A stretch of DNA of 64,000 nucleotides from Poa pratensis (Eukaryota; Streptophyta; Magnoliopsida; Poales; Poaceae), in contig CAMZMU010000055.1 in NCBI GenBank assembly GCA_947311845.1, positions 19,464,221 through 19,528,220 on the forward strand, in the 5' to 3' direction. This document shows, piece after piece, positions 45,546 to 57,991 of this stretch; position 1 is the stretch's first letter; each line of letters begins with the position of its first letter. The notes under the pieces are model-generated. The model saw nothing but the letters and a program-made list of their open reading frames with translations. It was not told where the DNA came from and searched no databases. The position numbers and the translations under genes were made by a program.

Positions 45546-45972
45546 CTAAAGTTCATTTTCCTAATAATTTAATTACAGTGTTAACGACGTACTAATCAAT
45601 GAATTCTCACTAAACAATGAATAAATAAATGTTGATTCAGACAAAAAATTATTCATCGGAATATTTGTAATTAAGTTCAAAATTAAATGGTTAATCTTGG
45701 GGCCGAGATGTCCCAACCTGGGTGTCAGACTCGCTTACTGGCAAGCCGTCCCCACCTACCTGTCCCACTTGAGCAGTCCCACTTGTCAACTCACGAGGTG
45801 CCCCAGGCCGACCCCACTAGTCGGGCCAAGTGACGGTCAAAGGAGGTTGACCAGACGGAAACGTCCGTCTTTGCCATCTTCGAGCCTCGAAAGAGTCAGG
45901 TAGAGCACAGACGAGGAAAACTACGCAAGTAGGGCACAGACGAGTAAAACTGAGCGAGGTAGCGCACAGAAA
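45546..45972. other. Unclassified segment with 29-bp tandem repeat
   Basis: AT-rich, then a GC-richer stretch (45,690-45,900) without a recognised gene, then two and a half copies of a GTAG(A/G)GCACAGACGAG(G/T)AAAAC unit starting near 45,898, 45,927 and 45,956. Confidence 0.5.
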
Positions 45973-46212
45973 CAATAAGGCGTCCTTTAATTTCGCTGGT
46001 CAACAACGTCCAATTTTGACCATAATTTATACTTATAATATGATAACAAATTTAATATAAAAGTATATGAAATGAAAGAATTTTACAAGACGAATCTAAC
46101 GGTACCATTTATACATTTTCGATCCACATAATTTATTATACATTAACGGTCAAAGTTGAATATCAAAGACCAGCAAAAAAATAGCGTGTCTTATATTTTG
46201 AGACGGAGGGAG
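45973..46212. mobile_element. Stowaway-type MITE, left end decayed
   Basis: The right end AGACGGAGGGAG is followed by TA. Inverted similarity continues inward: GCTGGTC...TTTGACC on the left pairs with the matching right arm. The left-most 12-15 bp of the TIR are lost. Confidence 0.6.
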
Positions 46213-46214
46213 TA

Positions 46215-48507
46215 TTCAATAACGAGTTTCAGTATTGATGTCTAAATTGCTACCACATTGCATATGTGGTGATCAACCTAAACAAATCAATGTCAATAAA
46301 AAAATGTCTAAATTTCTAGGACAATGACTATGGCTGCTCATTCCATGTATCTAATTGACACAATGCATTTGACGACAAAGCTCACTGAGGCCTTCGATGG
46401 TGTCTCGAACCATGGACATGGATGGTCCGGCGCATCCATGTCACCGACGTCCGTACCATCCCTCGCTCTCATGTCTAGCCTAACAACTTCGTCTAGTTTA
46501 CTTTGACTACATTGTGGTGTCTTTCTATGTTAGGTTTGGGTTACACTTCTCCGACTCTACCATCCAAACCTTTAAGTAATAATATCGAATCAAAGTGTTA
46601 CCATATAAGCGCATACACGACGCCAATTCCAATATGAATTGTGGTGATTAAGAATGTGAAACACAAGCTACTGATGTTTTGCACACTAAAATATAGAGAT
46701 TTATATGCACTTAGCTACATACATGACACTTTACGAGGAGAAAATAGAAACATCAGATATGTAGCACCGGGGCAAAGGGATACAAAGACGCAAGCCATAA
46801 GCGAATCAGACCAAAATAGAATTGAAGACAGAGCCAATAACTGCAACCACAAGTTCTCTTTCAATTATTAAGTTTTTGTGTGTATGTGTGTGTGTGCGTG
46901 CGTGTGGTGGGGGTGGGGGTGGGGGGTGAAGAACTGTTGCTTGAAAGGTTGCAAAGGTAAGCCGATAAGTCTAATATATAGCGGTAACAATGGAATAAAG
47001 ATATCTTTTTATCATATCATATTGTAAATATCATACTTGCCCCCGATATTTTGGTTGATATGGACTGATATGTAGATAACATGTACAAATTCGTAAGAAA
47101 TCATAGAAAATGAAATTACACTTTGAATCTTCATCTAAAAATTAAATTAATTCATGTTCTTATGTTATTTAGAATTTAGTAATTGTTTGTATATATTAAT
47201 CAAACCACAAGAACCATTTAACAAACTTGCTATGCTTCAATATTTCATAACATTTCATTTTATAAGAAGGTAGTATAACGACAATATTACCTAAATACGT
47301 GATACATTTTTCTCTGATCCAACTAGGGTCGATAACCAACTAATATCCAAAGTCCGAGATGCCAAAGCCAAACCAATTTGGATCTGATATATATATGATA
47401 AGCATTGGTTGCATGTCACCCTCCTCAGTGTGGGCCTGGCAATGACAACCTTCACATTGTTTTCTTTTTTCAGTTATTTTGGAGTTTTTCCACAACATAT
47501 TTCAGATATTTAACTAATGTTCTGTTCTATACATACTAAATGCGGCAGTGGCAGAGCACATGACTATGTTTCCTTATTGGACCTGTGTTACAATGGTTGA
47601 CCATTCCCACAATCTTGTTTTTTCAACTACGGGAACACAATTGAAGAAGAACGATGGATGCCAATTCTTTTCGCACATGACAACTGGTTGTATTTTTTTT
47701 CTATTTTTGTTCTTTTTATACTGTAGGTCTCGATAGACTAATGATGTCACATTGTTGGAGAAACTGGATATATATTATATCATCTTGTTGAATTATTGTA
47801 GTGCTTATTTGAAGAAGAACAATATGAAGAGGCCTAAATGAGACAATCAAGACAAAAACCCTTCGATTAATAATCTTATGTATGTTCTAAATACTAGTGT
47901 AATCTAACTTCCCACTTGATTTTGAGTCCTAAATCTCTCTTGTATGTCTCATACATACTCCAACACCGTCTACTATTCTAACAACCATCCAAATGCTCAT
48001 TTACTTATGGATCAAGCCTTCAACCACCATTCTACTGATGTTGTAGTAAATGCTCAACTCATTGATCTTCTTCGATCATATATGACCTTGTAAAATCCCC
48101 ATTGTCCCAACACATGCATCCTATTTTGTATCATTACATGTACAATGTCTTAGCATTAGAAACACATAGTAATAGAATATGCGGAAGACTCAGACACACT
48201 TAAAGAGAGAGAGAGAGAAAGAGAGAGAGTTCATGTCCGTGTGTGATTCTGTATGAGCAGTATGGGGATGAGGAACCATGAGAGAGGGAGGCATCTGAAA
48301 AACAGATTTCACGGTGAGCTGAAGTTGGCCGATAGGTGACTTGATAATGCCCTTTTACTTTAATCCAATTGTCACTTATTATTCTTGATTTGGTACCACT
48401 GGAAACTCATGAAGCATTAGAAGATTCATTCGGTGGGATGAAATGAACAATGATTCATGAGGGAGCAAGATTTGCAGTGATGATTCAGTGGCAATGGTGT
48501 TGCTAGT
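46215..48507. repeat. Copy D of the SOUL-spacer repeat
   Basis: Collinear with copies B and E. It contains a GT/G-rich microsatellite (about 46,872-46,927) and an (AG)n tract (48,204-48,229), both also seen in changed form in other copies. It is interrupted at 48,508 by a TIR element and then a LINE, and resumes at 54,206. There is no gene. Confidence 0.75.
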
Positions 48508-49580
48508 ATGAGTGCATAGCGTCTTGTTTGCTTAGCTGCCTGATTTTTGGCCTCCTTGCATATGTGGCTGGCCAGACTTTGGCTATCTAAAAACATGACA
48601 TGATCCATACTCCACAGCTTATTTGGTTGCCTACAATATTCAATCAAGACCCGTATGAAAGGAAAGGAATTTAGAAGCACTTGTGTTTGGTTGTATACTA
48701 TGTTTCGTATACTCTCACCTATCTTCGTTGTGAACTTAGCTCAAACCATCACACTTGAACAAATTTGTCTGCATGACATGCAGAGCTTGCGAGCAGGACA
48801 ATGGCGCGACCGCAGTGGCCGTGCGGCGGCAAGGTCGCTGTAGGAGATGCGGCGGTGACGAGGAAGTTTGTAGCGGTTGTAACATGAATACGTACTCATG
48901 TATAGTACAAATCTGCTCGTTTATGACCGTGAACCAGTTTGAATAACACATGTACACTTAGCACAGCTAACTGCAGCTACGACGACAGAGTTCATGACGA
49001 CGATGAGCGGTGGCTGAGCCGGGGACACCGAGGTTGAAAAACACACATATACCAAGCACACTCTAAACATGTATATGTCCACCAAAACACAAAAGTTACG
49101 CTATGAAAGTTGAGAAAAACGGTGAGATGAATCTAGTACTCAAAGGAAATTTCAAACGTCGATCGAGTGCGGCGGATTTGACAAAATTCATCTAATTTTT
49201 TGAAACATCGGTGTGAAATTGAGAACGTACAGTCGACAAAACTTGAACCGAGCATGGGAATGGAATCACAACATCGACATGCACATCGTTTTTGCACAAA
49301 TTATTCCAAATCAAAGTATGATTATGTTGATCAGAGAGAATGAAATGAAGAAGTTTAAGATAGGTGAACAGTCCACAAAGCTATGTACACGTGGCTGACT
49401 CCTTGCGCGTGTGTATGAAAAAACGGTCATTTTAAGTGTTCCTCCGGGGCTAAAACAGAACGATGTTTTGGATTGTTTTAAAGTTCATGACATGGGATAT
49501 TTATATGCGACCGAACGAAAAGGGCTAAATTTGCAGCCACATAGTCCATACGATGGGCTCGCGAGCAACCAATCACGACC
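48508..49580. mobile_element. TIR transposon, non-autonomous (family member 3)
   Basis: It splits copy D. Copy C reads GCATAGCACTTATAATCACG, while here GCATAG and TATAATTACG are separated by 1.07 kb. The ends are loosely inverted (CGTCTTGTTTGCTTAGCTG against AGGTCGTGATTGGTTGCTCG). The interior 49,185-49,360 matches 38,750-38,930 of family member 2. There is no transposase. Confidence 0.65.
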
Positions 49581-49803
49581 TATAATTACGATATATTATC
49601 TTACTGCAAAGTTCTTTTTTCGACAAAGGGATTTTATTACTTAAAAGTCTTAAGCATTACACTCGGCCTCTGCATAGGTAGGATGCACACAGCCAAAAGT
49701 TCACCAATTCAACAGTACCCAAGATGGAAATTAAAAAGGCGAATTACATATCATAATGAGAAATTGTAAAGACGCCTATGATGGTGGTAGGTCTATCCGA
49801 AGA

Positions 49804-50541
49804 CTATGTGGTCATCCATGCTGGGAGAATAACTCCCTCGCCGCAGCCTCCAAACGCAACGCCACCTCCAAAAACAAGTCTAGGTGCTCCACACGTTGCA
49901 GGCCGACCATGCTCGTAACGTTGTTGTGCACCGATAGATAACTTGCATAACAGAAGCATTTTTATCGTTAAAAATCTTGTCATTTTTACATAGCCAGAGC
50001 GACCAAATAATGGCAATCCTCCCACCCTGCTAAAGAGTTTAAACCTAGGATCCACACCGTTTAGCCAATTGCCAAAAATGTTTGCAACGCTACGTGGGGG
50101 ATGTAAGGTAGAACCTATCTGGATAGCTGACCATATAGACCTAGCAAACTCACACTGGAAGAATAAATGTGTAATAGTCTCGTCATGCTGACAGAAGACG
50201 CACTTTTTACTTCCGTGCCAATTGCGTTTTGCAAGGTTATCTTTTGTAAGAATTACTCCTCGACGAAGATACCACGCAAAAACTTTCGTTTTTAGGGGGA
50301 TTTTTATCTTCCAAATTTTGTTATTATTCTTTATATCGACTGGTACTTCAGGTAGGATTAAAGCTCTATACATAGAATCAACCGAGAATTTGCCATTCTT
50401 CGTAAGATTCCAATGAAATTTATCTGGACCTTCCGTCAGTTGGATGGGTTCCAAGCGGATAAGCAAGGCATTCCAAGATGCTTGTCTTGTCCCAAATAAA
50501 CTTCTTCTGAACAAAATATTTGGTGGGGAAGTTCCCATCAC
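49804..50541 (-). pseudogene. LINE zinc-finger RVT C-terminal domain
   Basis: A 245-aa open piece with WKIKIPLKTKVFAWYLRRG, then a CVFCQHDE...HLFFQCEFARSIW Cys/His cluster, then WLNGVDPRFK. It is closely similar to the 26-kb LINE copy. It is open in itself but disconnected from the RT by frameshifts. Confidence 0.85.
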
Positions 50542-50692
50542 CGTAGCGATCGTGTCCCTTTTGTTTTACGCAATACTATACAGAACCGGATATTGTTCTC
50601 GGAGAGTGGCGTTTCCTAGCCATTTATCCTCCCAGAAACAATTTTCGATCCATCCCTAATTGAAAAGGATCCTTGTGGGAAGAAGAACTTCT

Positions 50693-52470
50693 TCATAGCC
50701 ATAAGGCCTGACCAGAAGTGTGAGCCCCCAGGTTTCCAAAGAACCGAGACACAGCTTGAGAGCCCACATACTTCCTCCTAAGGAGGGTTTGCCAAACTCC
50801 ATCTTCAGAAAGAAGTTTAAAGAGCCATTTACCAAGCAAGGCTCTATTCTTTACCTCAAGGTCATGAACTCCGAGCCATCCTTGGTCTTTAGGACAGCAA
50901 ACCACACTCCATTTAGTCAGCCGATATTTTTTCTTCTCGCTATCCCCTTGCCAAAAGAATCTAGACCGAAAATAATCCAATCGTTTCAAGACTCCTTTGG
51001 GCAGTTGGAAGAATGAAATCATATACAGTACCATATTCGTTAGTACTGAGTTTATGAGAACCAATCTTCCCCCAGGGATAGGAGTTTGCCTTTCCAGCTA
51101 TTTGTCGTACTTGTAGTCTTTCCTCCACCTTTTTCCATTCAGCATTTGTGAGTCTCCGATAATGAATCGGAATTCCCAAATAGTTGATAGGAAATTGACC
51201 TTACGTACAGCCGAAAAATTCAGCATACAAGGCGGCGTTTTCTTGAGCCTCGCCAAAAAAACAATTAAATTTTATGGAAATTTATCTTAAGACCCGAAAG
51301 TTCTCGAAAGCTGACAAAATCAACTTTAGATTACGAGCCTTTTCGATGTCATGTTCCATAAAAAGAATTGTATCGTCGGCATATTGAAGAATCGACAAAC
51401 CACCATCGACTAGATGAGGAATACTCCTTCAATTTGGCCTTCAGACTTAGCTCGTTCGATCAAGATAGCCAACATATCAGTCACTATATTAAATAGTATT
51501 AGCGATAATGGGTCACCTTGTCTAAGGCCTTTTTTGGTTTGGAAGTATTTGCCAGTGTCATCATTGACTTTAATGGCTACACTTCCTCCGGAAACAAAGC
51601 TATCTATTAACGCTCTCCACTCAGTAGAAAAACATTTCATTCTGAGAGTCTGTTGAAGGAAAGACCAATTGACTTTATCATAAGCCTTCTCAAAATCAAT
51701 TTTAAGGATTACCCCATTCAGCTTTTTCCTATGTAGTTCGTGAACCGTTTCATGTAGGATCGCCACCCCATCGAGATGTTCCGACCTTGCATGCATGCTG
51801 TCTGAGACGGACGAACCACATGATCTGCCACACTGTTCAGTCGAATTGTAGAAACTTTGGTGAATATTTTAAAACTAACGTTAAGAAGGCATATAGGTCT
51901 GAATTGCTGAATCCTTTCTGCCTCATTAACCTTAGGTAATAAAATTATCTCACCAAAATTAAGACGAAACAACTCTAATTGTCCAGCATGTAGACAAGCG
52001 AACAGTTCAAGGAGATCATACTTGATAATATCCCAGAAGTTCTGGTAGAACTCAGCCGGGAAACCATCAGGTCCAGGTGTTGTATTATGTTTCATTTGGA
52101 AAACCGCCTTTCTCACTTCATCCTCTGAGTAGAGGTCGGTAAGTAGGCTATTTTTCTCATCTGAAACCTGGGGTATATCATCTGTTCTAGACTCATCCAA
52201 AGTAAAATTTCCTTCCTCTGGAGCTCCAAACAGACTTTTGTAGTAGTTAGTAATATAAGACTTGAGTTGTTCATGGCCCTCAATCGTTCCCTCATCCTGA
52301 ATAAGAGAATGAATACGCTTTTTCCTGTGTCTGCCATTGACCATACTGTGGAAATATCGAGTATTTGAGTCCCCTTCAAGGATGAATTGAGCTTTGGACC
52401 GTTGATACCATTTTAACTCCTCCCCCGCAGTAGTTTCGCTATCGTGCATTAGATTGGCTCTTAAGCTCAA
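50693..52470 (-). pseudogene. LINE reverse transcriptase, frameshifted
   Basis: Fingers and palm motifs are easy to read: LKWYQRSKAQFILEGDSNTRYFH at the start, TTPGPDGFPAEFYQ, then KIDFEKAYDKVNW (motif A) and KKGLRQGDPLS (motif B) in the 51,410-51,796 frame. After a frameshift comes QYADDTILF (motif C, codons 51,372-51,383). RFFWQGDSEKKKY and the connection domain follow at 50,693-51,064. At least three frame breaks. Confidence 0.88.
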
Positions 52471-52879
52471 TCTCTTGCGTAGATAATAGTCTAACTTCTG
52501 CTAATGCCTCTAGAGCATCAATTATGGAGGATAGCCTTAACTTTTCTTTTTTTAAGTAAACCAGTAGTATGACGAGCCCAACCAGTTAGGTGTGTGCGTA
52601 AAACACAGATATTATTGTTCCACCTCCGGATGGGCGTATCACTAGCTACCGGTCTTTCCCAAATTCTTTTTACCATCTCATGGAAACCCTCCGAAGTCCC
52701 GATGCAACCATCCAAGTTCAAACTTGAAGCACGGGTTACACGGTGGCCTAGGCATACCGGTGGTCAAAAGAATGGGAGCATGGTCCGACAAACGCTCAAT
52801 ACGTTCTAGAGCCCGTACCGACACCAATGGGAACCTGGATTCCCAATCAGTATCCATCAGTACACAGTCTAACTTTTCG

Positions 52880-53440
52880 TATGTGCGTTAGGGAGAGAGT
52901 TAGCCCAAGTAAACTGTCTCCCCACCATTGATATATCTCTTAAGTTCAACTGTCAATGACTGCATTGAACAAAAGAGGCCAACGGTTGTCAAACCGTCCT
53001 CTACTCTTCTCAAATGGATAACGAAGCAGGTTGAAGTCCCCACCAATGATAAATGGGTGCAGATTGTCTTTTGCCAAGTTAACCATCTCACAGAGGAAAG
53101 ACGTCTTAGCCTCCTCCTGGGCTGGCCCATACATGGCAACAAGACTCCAAATAAAATTGTCGGATTTATTACAGATATGCATTTTGATATGAAAATCACC
53201 ATCCGAAACATCCAACACTTCATGGTATCAGTCCTGATGCCTAGTAAATGCCCCAGGAGCGGCCATGGGGAGGACGAGAGTACCAATCAAAGTCTATACC
53301 GCCCGAAAGTCAGTTCAATAGAGTTTGCGAGAGCTCACGCCTTCCCGTCTCAGAAATAGCTAAGAAATCCAAATTATGATCTCGAATGCTACCAGTAAAG
53401 TGCAAATGTTTAGCCAAGTCACCAAGATCTCTGCTATTGC
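52880..53440 (-). pseudogene. LINE AP-type endonuclease domain, frameshifted
   Basis: The endonuclease nicks target DNA for target-primed reverse transcription. Visible motifs are NLDFLAISETGR (E of the active site) and PFIIGGDFNLLRYP (52,946-53,218 frame). Reading needs at least two frame changes, and a stop follows LSQTLLN. Not functional as it stands. Confidence 0.8.
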
Positions 53441-53451
53441 GAACATGCCAT

Positions 53452-54162
53452 TCATTGGGAAACCTTGGGGGATTTGGATAACTTTGCCCGTTTCCGGGAC
53501 GACTTGTTGGCGGTAGATTTTGATTTCCGACCGGATGCTTTTAACCCATACAATGAGCCCAAACCGTCGACATCTAAACCAACCCCCGACACTTCACCAA
53601 TTAGATGAGAAAGAAGCTGACCATCTGATGTGGCATTTGTTTCTTCTTCATCCATATAGGTGGCCGTCAACCTAGTCGAAGCTTTAGGAATAACCGTAAG
53701 GCGGTCAAATTCCATATGCCTCAAGACTTTGGTTGAAACATGTACTTGAAATTTACTACTACCAAGATTAACTCCTACATTAGTAAGCTTTGACCGAATG
53801 GAATTAGGAGAAAACGAAAGAAAAGATTTTGAATTCATTTCCGTACCGAGATAGTCCAAGTTGCGCGCGGCTTTGCGACGCATGGCCTTCTTCAAGGAGT
53901 CCTCATCTGTCACAGACGCCCCGTCCAACGCCAATCCAAACCTCACACTACGACGGGGCAGAGTGACCCCATCGGCAAAAGCCGACACAGTGGGAGGCGG
54001 AGTGGAAGGCGTGACAGGGCCTCCGTCCGTGAACATAGCCACCGGGGAAGCACTAGCATGGGTCGGCATTGGCGATGTAGCAGCCGCCCCAGCTAGCGCA
54101 GCAGCAGCAGGTGAAGCAGTGTGAGACGGGTGAGTCTTTGTCGGAGTCGTGACTGCACCCAT
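53452..54162 (-). pseudogene. LINE ORF1-like protein segment
   Basis: A 236-aa frame with a Pro/Ala-rich start, a RRKAARNLDYLG segment and a basic end (KSSRKRAKLSKS). This type of sequence precedes the endonuclease in plant LINEs. The CCHC knuckle expected in full ORF1 is not seen. The element boundary lies 29 bp upstream of the ATG, so the frame may have begun earlier. Confidence 0.6.
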
Positions 54163-54205
54163 CCCTACCGCACCTGAAGCAAGTCCATCCCTACTGCAAA
54201 GTTCT

Positions 54206-54360
54206 AATTAACATGATTTGGACGCAAGAATCTGAAGTCTGCTTTGGTGGCCTCGTTTCATCTCCTTGCAGTCAAATGTTTTCGAAAAGGGTACTAAACT
54301 ACTAACACCGGTTCCACTATGCATAAAAACCCTTTATTAATCCCTCCTTGCAGTCTTAGG
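54206..54360. repeat. End of spacer-repeat copy D
   Basis: AATTAACATGATTTGG with its following TCTGCTTTGGTGGCCTCGTTTCATC resumes exactly where copy D was cut at 49,615. It ends at AGGTCACCTAGG, where SOUL-upstream-like sequence begins. Confidence 0.75.
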
Positions 54361-54830
54361 TCACCTAGGATATGTACAGACGAACGGGCAAACGCGAAAT
54401 TCTCCAGGTCCGCATCCAAGAAAATCGGACGAACCACTTACATGTCTTGCATGTATTTTTTAGAAAAGCAATTCGAAGAAGTAAGCGCAACTAGGTGGGG
54501 TGTGCTCTTGTGGAGTCCACGTGGCGCTGACTGCGTGAGCAGTAAAGAAAAATACAAGGAGCAACGCCGCGTCGCTTGGTCAGATTGGAGGAAAAGTTCT
54601 GCAACTTGTGGGCTCTGGACTTGCTCGCGGTGTACAGACGAGACGGGCAGACGCAGAACGACCAGGTTCCATTTCCTAGAAAATCTAACAAACATCATAG
54701 GAAGCGAATGGTACGCAATATCAGCTAGATCAGCTTGCTCGCTCAAGTGATACGGCTCTGCGTAAGACTGCTATGGTCCTATTGATAATCGGTGTGTTCT
54801 CTTTATATCGACTGAACAAAACTATACTAC
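54361..54830. other. Orphan SOUL upstream region without a gene
   Basis: GGAGGAAAAGTTCTGCA, ACAGACGAGACGGGC, CAGGTTCCATTTCC and ATCGGTGTGTTCTCTTTATATCG match the block upstream of SOUL-d (58,982-59,235), but no SOUL gene lies to the left. A short second copy of GTACAGACGA...AAGAAAATC at 54,374-54,428 shows a local duplication. Confidence 0.6.
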
Positions 54831-54832
54831 TA

Positions 54833-54955
54833 CTCCCTCCGTTCTAAATTAATTGATTTCTATTTGTCCACACATGGATGTATCTAGACATGTTACACGT
54901 ATAGATACATCCATATGTGAACAAATAAAAATCAATTAATTTGGAACGGAGGGGG
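54833..54955. mobile_element. Stowaway MITE, TSD TA
   Basis: CTCCCTCCGTTC on the left and its inverted match GAACGGAGGGGG on the right, flanked by TA at 54,831-54,832 and 54,956-54,957. 123 bp, strongly palindromic (GATGTATCTA...TAGATACATC). Confidence 0.93.
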
Positions 54956-54957
54956 TA

Positions 54958-57400
54958 CTTAAGAAGTGTTACGATTATTACGACCGAACCATTCTACAAA
55001 GGTAGATGGAAAGATGATATTTATTAACGAGTTTCAGAATTGATGTCTAAATTGCTAACCACATGGCATGTGTGATGATCAACCTAAACAAATCAATATC
55101 AAGAAAAAAATGTCTAAATTTCTAGACAGTGACTATGGATGCTCATTCCTTGGATCCAATTAACACGATGCATTTAACGACAAAGCTCATTCAGGCCTTC
55201 GATGGCGTCTCCGTCTCGAACCATGGACATGGATGGTCCAGCACATCCATGTCACCGGTGTCTGTACCATCACTCTTGGCTCTTGTGTCTAGCCTAACAA
55301 CTTCGTCTACTTTACTTTCACTACACTGTGGTGTCTTTCTATGTTAGGTTCGGGTTACATTACTTCAACTCTACCATCCAAACCTTCAACTAATATTGAA
55401 TGAAAGTGTGTCCATATAAGCGCATATTTGACGCCTATTCCAATATGAATGGTGGTGATTAAGAATGTGAAGCACAAGCTACAGATGTTTTCCACACTTA
55501 AATATAGATATTTATATGCACCTAGCTTAGATACACGACAGATTACGAGGAGAAAATTTAAACATCAGATAGGGGGCACTGGGACAAAGTGCGACAAAGA
55601 GGCAAGCCATAGGAGAATCATACCGAAATATAGTTGGAGACAGAGCCAATAACTGCAGCCACACCTTTTGTTTCAATTATTGAGTTTTTGTGTGTCTTGG
55701 GGGGGGGGGGGGGGGGAGGGGGGTGTATTGTTGCTTCAAAAGCTATAAAGGTAAGCGGATAAATCTGATATATTGGTAGCGATGGAGGAAGGATATCTTT
55801 TTAATTACCATCATATTGTGAATATCATACTTGACCCGATATTTAGGTTGATATGGACTCATATGTAGACAACACGCACAAATTCGTAAGAAATGATAGA
55901 AAATGAAATTACACTTTAAATCTTCGTCTAAATATTAAATAATCAAAACACAAGAACCGTTTAACACACTTTCTATATTCGATATTTCATATACATTTCA
56001 TTTTATTAGAAGGTTATATAAGGACAATATTACACTAGTCGTTCGATAACCAACTAATATCCAAAGTCCAACATGCCAAAGCCAAACGATTTGGATCTGA
56101 TATCTAATATTATAAGGCTTGGTTGCATTTCACCCTCAGTGTGGGCCTAGCAATGAAAACCTTCACATTCGTTTCTTATTTCAGATATTATTTGTAGTTT
56201 TCCCACAATTAGTTTCAGAGTATTAACTAATGATCTGGCCTTTACGTACTGAATGCGGCAATGGAAGAGCACATGACTATGTTTCCTTATTGGGCATGTG
56301 TTGCAATGGGCGACCTTTACCACAATGTTGTTTTTTGTCAACTGCGGGAAGATACTTGAATATCAATGATGGAAGCCAATGCTTTCGCCCATGGACAATT
56401 GGGTGGCATGTTCTATATTTTTTTTTTACCATAGGTCTCGATAGACTCATGATGTGGTGTATACTGTGTCATCTTGATTAATTATTGTAGTGCTTATTTG
56501 AAGGACAATATGAAGACGATCAAATTATGTTTGTTCTACCTGCTAGTGTAATCTAACTTCCACTTGCTTTCAAATCCTAAATCTCTCTTGTATCTCTCGT
56601 ACATATTCCAACACCGTCTACTATTCTAACAACCGTCCACATGTTCATTTACTTATGGATAAAACTTCAACCACCCTATTCTGCCATTGTAGTAAATGGT
56701 CAACTCATTGATATTCTTCGATCCTATATATTGTATCGTAAAATCCCCACGGTCCAAACACATGCTTCCTCCTTTGTACCATTGCAGCTACCATGTCTTA
56801 GCAATAGAAAATACATAGTAATATAACATGTGGAGGACTGAGACACACTTGAGAGAGAGAATTCATGTTTCCGAGCGATTCCGTATGAGCAGACTGGATA
56901 AGGAATCAAGAGAGTGGGAGGCATCTGGAATGCAGATTTCACCATGAGTTTAAGTAACTCGATAAGTGACTTGATAATGTCCCATTAATTTAATCCAATT
57001 GTCCCATATTCTTCTTGATTTTGTACCACTGGCAAGCCTTGAAGCACTGGAACATTCATTCTGTGGAATGAACTGAGCAATGATTCTTCAGAGATCAAGA
57101 GGTGTTGTGATGATTCAGCGGTAATGGTGTTGCGAGGATGAATGCACATGATATATTATCTTAGTGCAAAGTTCTAATTAACATATTTTGGGCGCAAGAA
57201 TATAGAGTCTTTCGTGGCCTCATTTCATCTTCTTGGAATCATTTTTTTCAAAAAGGGGTAACCCCGGCCGCTGCAACTATGCATGAAACCCCTTTATTAA
57301 TTTCTCCCATAGTCATAGGTTACCCCTTTATTAGGTCGTTTAAAGAGAGAAAACGAGGCATCTGTTGGAGTGAAAATTACTGCCTCCCGAGTTCCGGTGA
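54958..57400. repeat. Copy E of the SOUL-spacer repeat
   Basis: Collinear with copy D and free of large insertions. It serves as the empty-site reference for the Stowaway remnant, the retroposon, the TIR element and the LINE. It contains an 18-base G run at 55,699-55,716. There is no gene. Confidence 0.75.
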
Positions 57401-57991
57401 TCCTGTTTTTTAAAAATATCAAAATTCACATATAGGAGTTTTAAACAAGATTGACAAAAGTTGAGATGTAGTCAATGATATATCACATAAACGTATAAAT
57501 TATCAATTTCAATTACTTTATATTATGAGTATGCCTAAATCTCTAAATTTATCAGAGTTTGCATTTTTGTGTACCCCATAATACAAGTAATTTATATTGC
57601 GATTTTTTCATGCTTGTAGGATTTATCATTGATTATTTCTATATTTTTCAGAATTTTCTGAAACCTTTAAATATGATTTTTTTTATTTATTCTCCGCATC
57701 TGCGGAGCATACCGGAGTACTCTGTTTCTTCTCGTGCAAGGCTAGGCCAATAAACTCTGTCAGTGCGTACATGGCCATGTCAATATCAATGGGTATCAGC
57801 TGAAGCTGTCAACATTCAGAAGATCGTTCATTTATGGACTTCTTGCACCAACTAAACACGTGCCTATGACACAAGACCATTAGAAGAGCAGCTTAAACGG
57901 AAACACTACACAGACTAATGAATATTGAAATCGCACACTGATCACCCCCTGGGGTGCCGGGGTCACTGAACTGCGCAACTTGGACGGATGA
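57401..57991. other. SOUL-d 3' flank
   Basis: An AT-rich stretch, then GGAGTACTCTGTTTCTTCTCG, GCTAGGCCAATAAACTC, ACACGTGCCTATGACACAAG and CAGCTTAAACGGAAACACTACACAG. The last part is the probable 3' UTR, shared by all five SOUL copies. Confidence 0.65.

Larger units (their letters stand above)
49616..54191 (-). mobile_element. Near-complete LINE with 14-bp target duplication
   Basis: TACTGCAAAGTTCT flanks the element at 49,602-49,615 and 54,192-54,205, and the host repeat (copy D) continues after it. The order on the minus strand is ORF1-like segment, endonuclease, reverse transcriptase with YADD, and zinc-finger RVT, then an A-rich 3' end (T run at 49,615-49,620). The 4.6-kb length and the missing ORF1 zinc knuckle suggest modest 5' truncation. 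Several frameshifts make it inactive. Confidence 0.93.
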
